From Flavobacterium sp. (GTDB taxonomy: Bacteria > Bacteroidota > Bacteroidia > Flavobacteriales > Flavobacteriaceae), in NCBI RefSeq assembly GCF_027484205.1, contig NZ_JAIXUB010000013.1:310001-374000 (forward strand): a stretch of DNA of 64,000 nt. The letters run 5' to 3'. The position numbers were made by a program, and so were the translations under genes. Within the stretch, counting starts at the first letter, position 1, and every line of letters starts with the position of its first letter. Below the pieces are notes generated by a model that worked only from the letters and a program-made list of their open reading frames with translations, had not been told where the DNA came from and did no database searches. Positions 60,554 through 64,000 of the stretch are shown here, in pieces.

Positions 60554-62473
60554 ATGAGAAATATATATTTAATAATAGTAATTCTAGCTTCTTACACCAT
60601 GAATTCGCAAGAGCAAAACACAAATAAAGTTGAAGAAAAATATCAGATACTACCTTTTGGAAGTATAAAACCTTCGGGTTGGTTAAAAACACAAATGCAA
60701 AAAGATGTCGATGGTTTTGTAGGTAATTTGGATAAATTAGTGCCTGACTTAATCAATGACCCAATTTACAGTTCAGGAAGATTGCACAAAAACAGCGAAG
60801 TCAAAGATTTAGGAAACAATAAAGAAGGTGATGCTGAAGGCAGTGAACAATACAAATGGTGGAACAGTGAAACCCAATCCAATTGGTGGGATGGCTATAT
60901 CCGAAACGTCATTTTATTGAACGATAAAGTGGGACTTAAAAAAGTTAAAAAGTACGTTCAAGGAGTTTTAAAAACCCAAGACGAAGACGGTTACATTGGC
61001 ATTTATGACAAAGATTTGCGTTACCAATTCAACTCTGAAAATGGCGAATTATGGTCGAAAGCAACCATGTATAGAGGTTTACTAGCTTATTATGAATACA
61101 CAAAAGATAAAAAACTATGGAACGCTATTGTGAAAGCAGTTAATAATGTAATGACCAATTATCCTATTGGAACATCCAGTCCGTTTTCATCGGGTAATGC
61201 ATTCAATGGTGGCGTTTCTCATGGATTGACTTTTACCGATGTTTTGGATAAAATGTATCAAATTACAGGCGACACAAAATATACAGATTACGCACTATTT
61301 CTATATCAGGATTTTAGCAAAACCTATCAGTCTGAAAAAGATGTACAATTGAGTAACATCTTAAATCCAAATTACAAATTACAATCCCATGGCGTACATA
61401 CATATGAGCATTTGCGACCTTTACTCGTAGCTGCTTATGCATCTAACAATATTGAATTACAAAAAGCACTACAAATTTACATTCAAAGAATTGAAAATAC
61501 CACAACACTAACTGGTGGCGCAATTGGCGATGAATGGATTGCCGAAAGAAACGCCGATGCAACACATACAGGATATGAATATTGTTCTTTGCACGAATTA
61601 TTAGATAGTTATTCCGTTTTGTTTCAAAAGCAAGGAAATTCAAAAACGGCCGAAGCAATCGAAACTATTTTTTACAATGCAGCTCAAGGTTCACGAAACC
61701 CAAATCATTCGTGTATTGCCTATTTAAAAACCGATAATTCATTCGAAATGGAAGGAACTAAGAATGGTGAAGTTGAAGCTAATCGAAAACAAACCAGATA
61801 TAAATATTCGCCTGCGCATCAAGATGTTGCCGTTTGTTGCAATCCAAATGCAGGAAGAATTACACCTTATTTCATCGAAAAATCTTGGTTGAAAGAAAGT
61901 GATGCTGTTCTAGTAAATGTGCTGTTGATGCCTAATGTTGTTGAAACAAAAATTCATAATCAAAACGTAAAAATAGAAACGATTACGGAATATCCTTATC
62001 AAAATAAATTCACTTTCAAAATAGCAAATCCAAACAAAACTTCTTTTACTTTAAAAATTAGAAAACCTTCTTGGGTTACAGATATCTCCACAAAAGAAAA
62101 ATATACCGTAGAAAATGACTTCTTGATTTTCGAAAGACCGTTTACTAAAGAAGACGCTATTGAACTAGAATTCAATACCAAAATTCAAATAAAAGAAGAT
62201 ACAAACAAGGAAAAATATTTCTCTTATGGTGCTTTATTCTATGCCAAACCTATCGAAGCCATAGAGCTAAAAGGCAAATCGTATTTTACCAATTTTGATG
62301 ATTTAATGTACAAACCAAAAGACAATAATCGATTTCAATTTATGGAAGAAAACCAAGCCACATTCAACAAGGGTCAAATTACTATCAAAGCAAAAAATAA
62401 AACAACTAATCAAATAGAAACTGTGACGCTTATTCCTTTTGGAAAAACCATATTAAGACAAGTAAGTTTTTAA
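60554..62473 (+). CDS. GH127-like glycoside hydrolase (DUF1680 type)
   Basis: 639 residues with a signal peptide (IIVILASYTMNSQ). (alpha/alpha)6 barrel features: SNWWDGYIRNVILL, SHGVHTYEHLRPLL, GAIGDEWIAERN, and DVAVCCNPNAGR with the Cys pair typical of beta-L-arabinofuranosidases. Activity probably on arabinofuranose or related sugars. Follows GH92 by 6 nt. Confidence 0.85.
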   Translation: MRNIYLIIVILASYTMNSQEQNTNKVEEKYQILPFGSIKPSGWLKTQMQKDVDGFVGNLDKLVPDLINDPIYSSGRLHKNSEVKDLGNNKEGDAEGSEQYKWWNSETQSNWWDGYIRNVILLNDKVGLKKVKKYVQGVLKTQDEDGYIGIYDKDLRYQFNSENGELWSKATMYRGLLAYYEYTKDKKLWNAIVKAVNNVMTNYPIGTSSPFSSGNAFNGGVSHGLTFTDVLDKMYQITGDTKYTDYALFLYQDFSKTYQSEKDVQLSNILNPNYKLQSHGVHTYEHLRPLLVAAYASNNIELQKALQIYIQRIENTTTLTGGAIGDEWIAERNADATHTGYEYCSLHELLDSYSVLFQKQGNSKTAEAIETIFYNAAQGSRNPNHSCIAYLKTDNSFEMEGTKNGEVEANRKQTRYKYSPAHQDVAVCCNPNAGRITPYFIEKSWLKESDAVLVNVLLMPNVVETKIHNQNVKIETITEYPYQNKFTFKIANPNKTSFTLKIRKPSWVTDISTKEKYTVENDFLIFERPFTKEDAIELEFNTKIQIKEDTNKEKYFSYGALFYAKPIEAIELKGKSYFTNFDDLMYKPKDNNRFQFMEENQATFNKGQITIKAKNKTTNQIETVTLIPFGKTILRQVSF

Positions 62474-62483
62474 ACTAAGAAAG

Positions 62484-64000
62484 ATGAAAAAAATACTTTT
62501 ACTACTCACATTATTTAGTTTTTCAACCCATTCACAAATTAAAAGAATTGAACCATCTAATTGGTGGATTGGGATGCATCTAAACGAAATAACACTTCTT
62601 GTTTATGGTGATGCTATAAACAGTTTAGAACCTTCAATACAGTACAAAGGTGTTAGCATTACCAAAGTAGATCAAGTTGAAAATCCCAATTACTTATTTA
62701 TCACTGTCAACATAAATCAATCTGCTGAACCAGGAAAAGTAAAAATCAATTTTAAAAAAAACGATAAATTAATTTCTACCAAAGAATTTTCACTACTCTC
62801 CAGAGAAAAAGAAAGTGAAAACAGAGCAAGTTTTACACAAAAAGATGCCATACTATTAATTGTTCCCGATCGATTTGCTAACGACAATCCTAAAAATGAC
62901 AATGCCATTGGCTATCTTGAAAAAGCCAACAGAACGAATGAAAGCGGACGACATGGTGGCGATATTCAAGGAATAATCAACCGATTGGATTATATTCAAT
63001 CAATGGGTTATACCCAAATTTGGAACACACCTTTGATTGAAAACAATATGCCCAAATACTCTTACCATGGCTATGCAGCAACCGATTTTTATAAAATAGA
63101 TAGCCGATTTGGAACCAATGACGATTTCAAAAAACTAGTAACTGAAGCCAAAAAAAGAAAAATTGGTCTTATTTGGGATGTAGTACTAAATCATTGTGGT
63201 TTAGAATACTATTTTGTAAAAGACTTACCTACCAATGATTGGCTAAATTTCCAAGAAACTAAAACTAAAACAAATCATATTAAATCGACCCAACTTGATA
63301 AATATGCCACAATGGTAGATAAAAATAAATATACTGATGGTTGGTTTGATGACAGCATGCCCGACTTAAATCAAAAAAATCCTTTTGTTGCTAGTTTTTT
63401 AATTCAAAATTCAATTTGGTGGATTGAATATGCTGGTTTATCAGGAATTCGTGAAGATACTTTTTCCTATTCTGATAAAGATTTTTTAGCAAAATGGACC
63501 AAAGCAATTTTAGAAGAATACCCAAATTTTAATATTGTTGGCGAAGAAATGACAACCGTGACCGAATTAGCTGCATATTGGCAAAAAGACAAAGTAAACG
63601 CTGATGGTTACAAATGCTACTTACCTACTCTAATGGATTTTTCCTTGACTGAGAATCTAGTAAAATCATTGACAACTACTAATAATTGGTGGTCGACTTG
63701 GAAAGAAGTCTATCAAGGAATTGGTCAAGATTATATTTACCCGAATCCTAATAATCTATTAATTTTTCCCGATAATCATGACTTAGATCGATTTTATAGC
63801 AGAATAAATAAAGATTTTGAACATTGGAAAATCGGTATGGTTTTTTATGCTACAATGCGAGGTATTCCTCAATTTTATTATGGAACAGAATTGCTTTACT
63901 CCAATGAAGTTTCAGGTAATGACGGTCAAAGACGTGCCGATTTTTATGGCGGTTGGCAAAATGATTCTAAAGATGCCATCACCAAAAAAGGACTGACTGA
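62484..64000 (+). CDS. GH13 alpha-amylase/cyclomaltodextrinase-type enzyme, 3' end missing
   Basis: Signal peptide (KILLLLTLFSFSTHSQ), then an N-terminal beta domain (IEPSNWWIGMHLNEITLLVY) as in cyclomaltodextrinase/neopullulanase, and the GH13 barrel: GGDIQGIINRLDYIQSMGYT, VVLNHCG (region I), GIREDTFSY (nucleophile Asp), IVGEEM (acid/base Glu) and FPDNHD. The frame runs off the right edge without a stop. Start at 62484, 10 nt after GH127. Acts on maltooligosaccharides or alpha-glucans. Confidence 0.88.
   Translation, partial: MKKILLLLTLFSFSTHSQIKRIEPSNWWIGMHLNEITLLVYGDAINSLEPSIQYKGVSITKVDQVENPNYLFITVNINQSAEPGKVKINFKKNDKLISTKEFSLLSREKESENRASFTQKDAILLIVPDRFANDNPKNDNAIGYLEKANRTNESGRHGGDIQGIINRLDYIQSMGYTQIWNTPLIENNMPKYSYHGYAATDFYKIDSRFGTNDDFKKLVTEAKKRKIGLIWDVVLNHCGLEYYFVKDLPTNDWLNFQETKTKTNHIKSTQLDKYATMVDKNKYTDGWFDDSMPDLNQKNPFVASFLIQNSIWWIEYAGLSGIREDTFSYSDKDFLAKWTKAILEEYPNFNIVGEEMTTVTELAAYWQKDKVNADGYKCYLPTLMDFSLTENLVKSLTTTNNWWSTWKEVYQGIGQDYIYPNPNNLLIFPDNHDLDRFYSRINKDFEHWKIGMVFYATMRGIPQFYYGTELLYSNEVSGNDGQRRADFYGGWQNDSKDAITKKGLT

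Overview
AT-rich sequence from a Bacteroidota chromosome, most likely a Flavobacterium or close relative. Supporting points are TonB receptors, fused CusA-TolC efflux pumps, RteC and IntDOT-type recombinases, and promoters that fit the flavobacterial TTG/TAnnTTTG pattern. Taxonomy is inferred from gene content only.

Layout. (1) 1-16.3 kb is ordinary chromosome: a TonB receptor cut by the left edge, a PepSY-like protein, an envelope lipid block (LTA-synthase-like, lipid kinase, membrane protein, PAP2) and a heavy-metal efflux operon (CusA-TolC fusion, CusB adaptor, HMA protein, methyltransferase, Zn/Cd P-type ATPase). (2) 16.3-22.5 kb is accessory: a fragment resembling the Cas9 RuvC-I start, a UPF0489 protein, a 1.4-kb gene-free structured region, then a set of small genes with a holin/peptidoglycan-enzyme flavour, ending at a 3'-tRNA-Ser-like att sequence. 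(3) 22.5-54.26 kb looks like a second, ~32-kb island between two copies of that att core. It holds a tyrosine recombinase, a redox/stress cargo (SDRs, MerR, HxlR, YCII, Ohr, quinone reductase, VOC, NmrA, DinB), an RteC/excisionase-like/helicase-loader-like block, an AbiE toxin-antitoxin pair, a five-gene operon (SIS-HAD, phosphoribosyltransferase-like, ORC-like ATPase, CARF-like protein, PfkB kinase), a CBASS operon (LRAT-like, patatin, CD-NTase, E2-SEC-C) with a divergent XRE/ImmA pair, and a second copy of the structured region plus small-gene set. (4) 54.3-64 kb is chromosome again: an AraC regulator divergent from a glycan operon (phytanoyl-CoA-dioxygenase-like, sugar isomerase-like, MFS sugar transporter, GH92, GH127, GH13).

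The strongest candidate for something undescribed is the repeated island-end module at 17.6-22.5 and 50.15-54.26 kb. Its gene-free 1.3-1.4 kb parts keep at least eight long stems in the same order. Several of these stems have different sequence in the two copies but remain paired, as expected of a large structured RNA. The genes beside it encode two tiny membrane proteins, a protein with an H...GC motif like L,D-transpeptidases, a very conserved 252-residue protein and a 67-residue basic protein next to the att site. A third copy of the outermost hairpin (45.6 kb) lies exactly between two defence cassettes. The second candidate is the SIS-HAD/PRTase/ATPase/CARF-like/kinase operon, probably a nucleotide- or sugar-based conflict system. 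No rRNA, intact tRNA, CRISPR array or intact insertion sequence was recognised.
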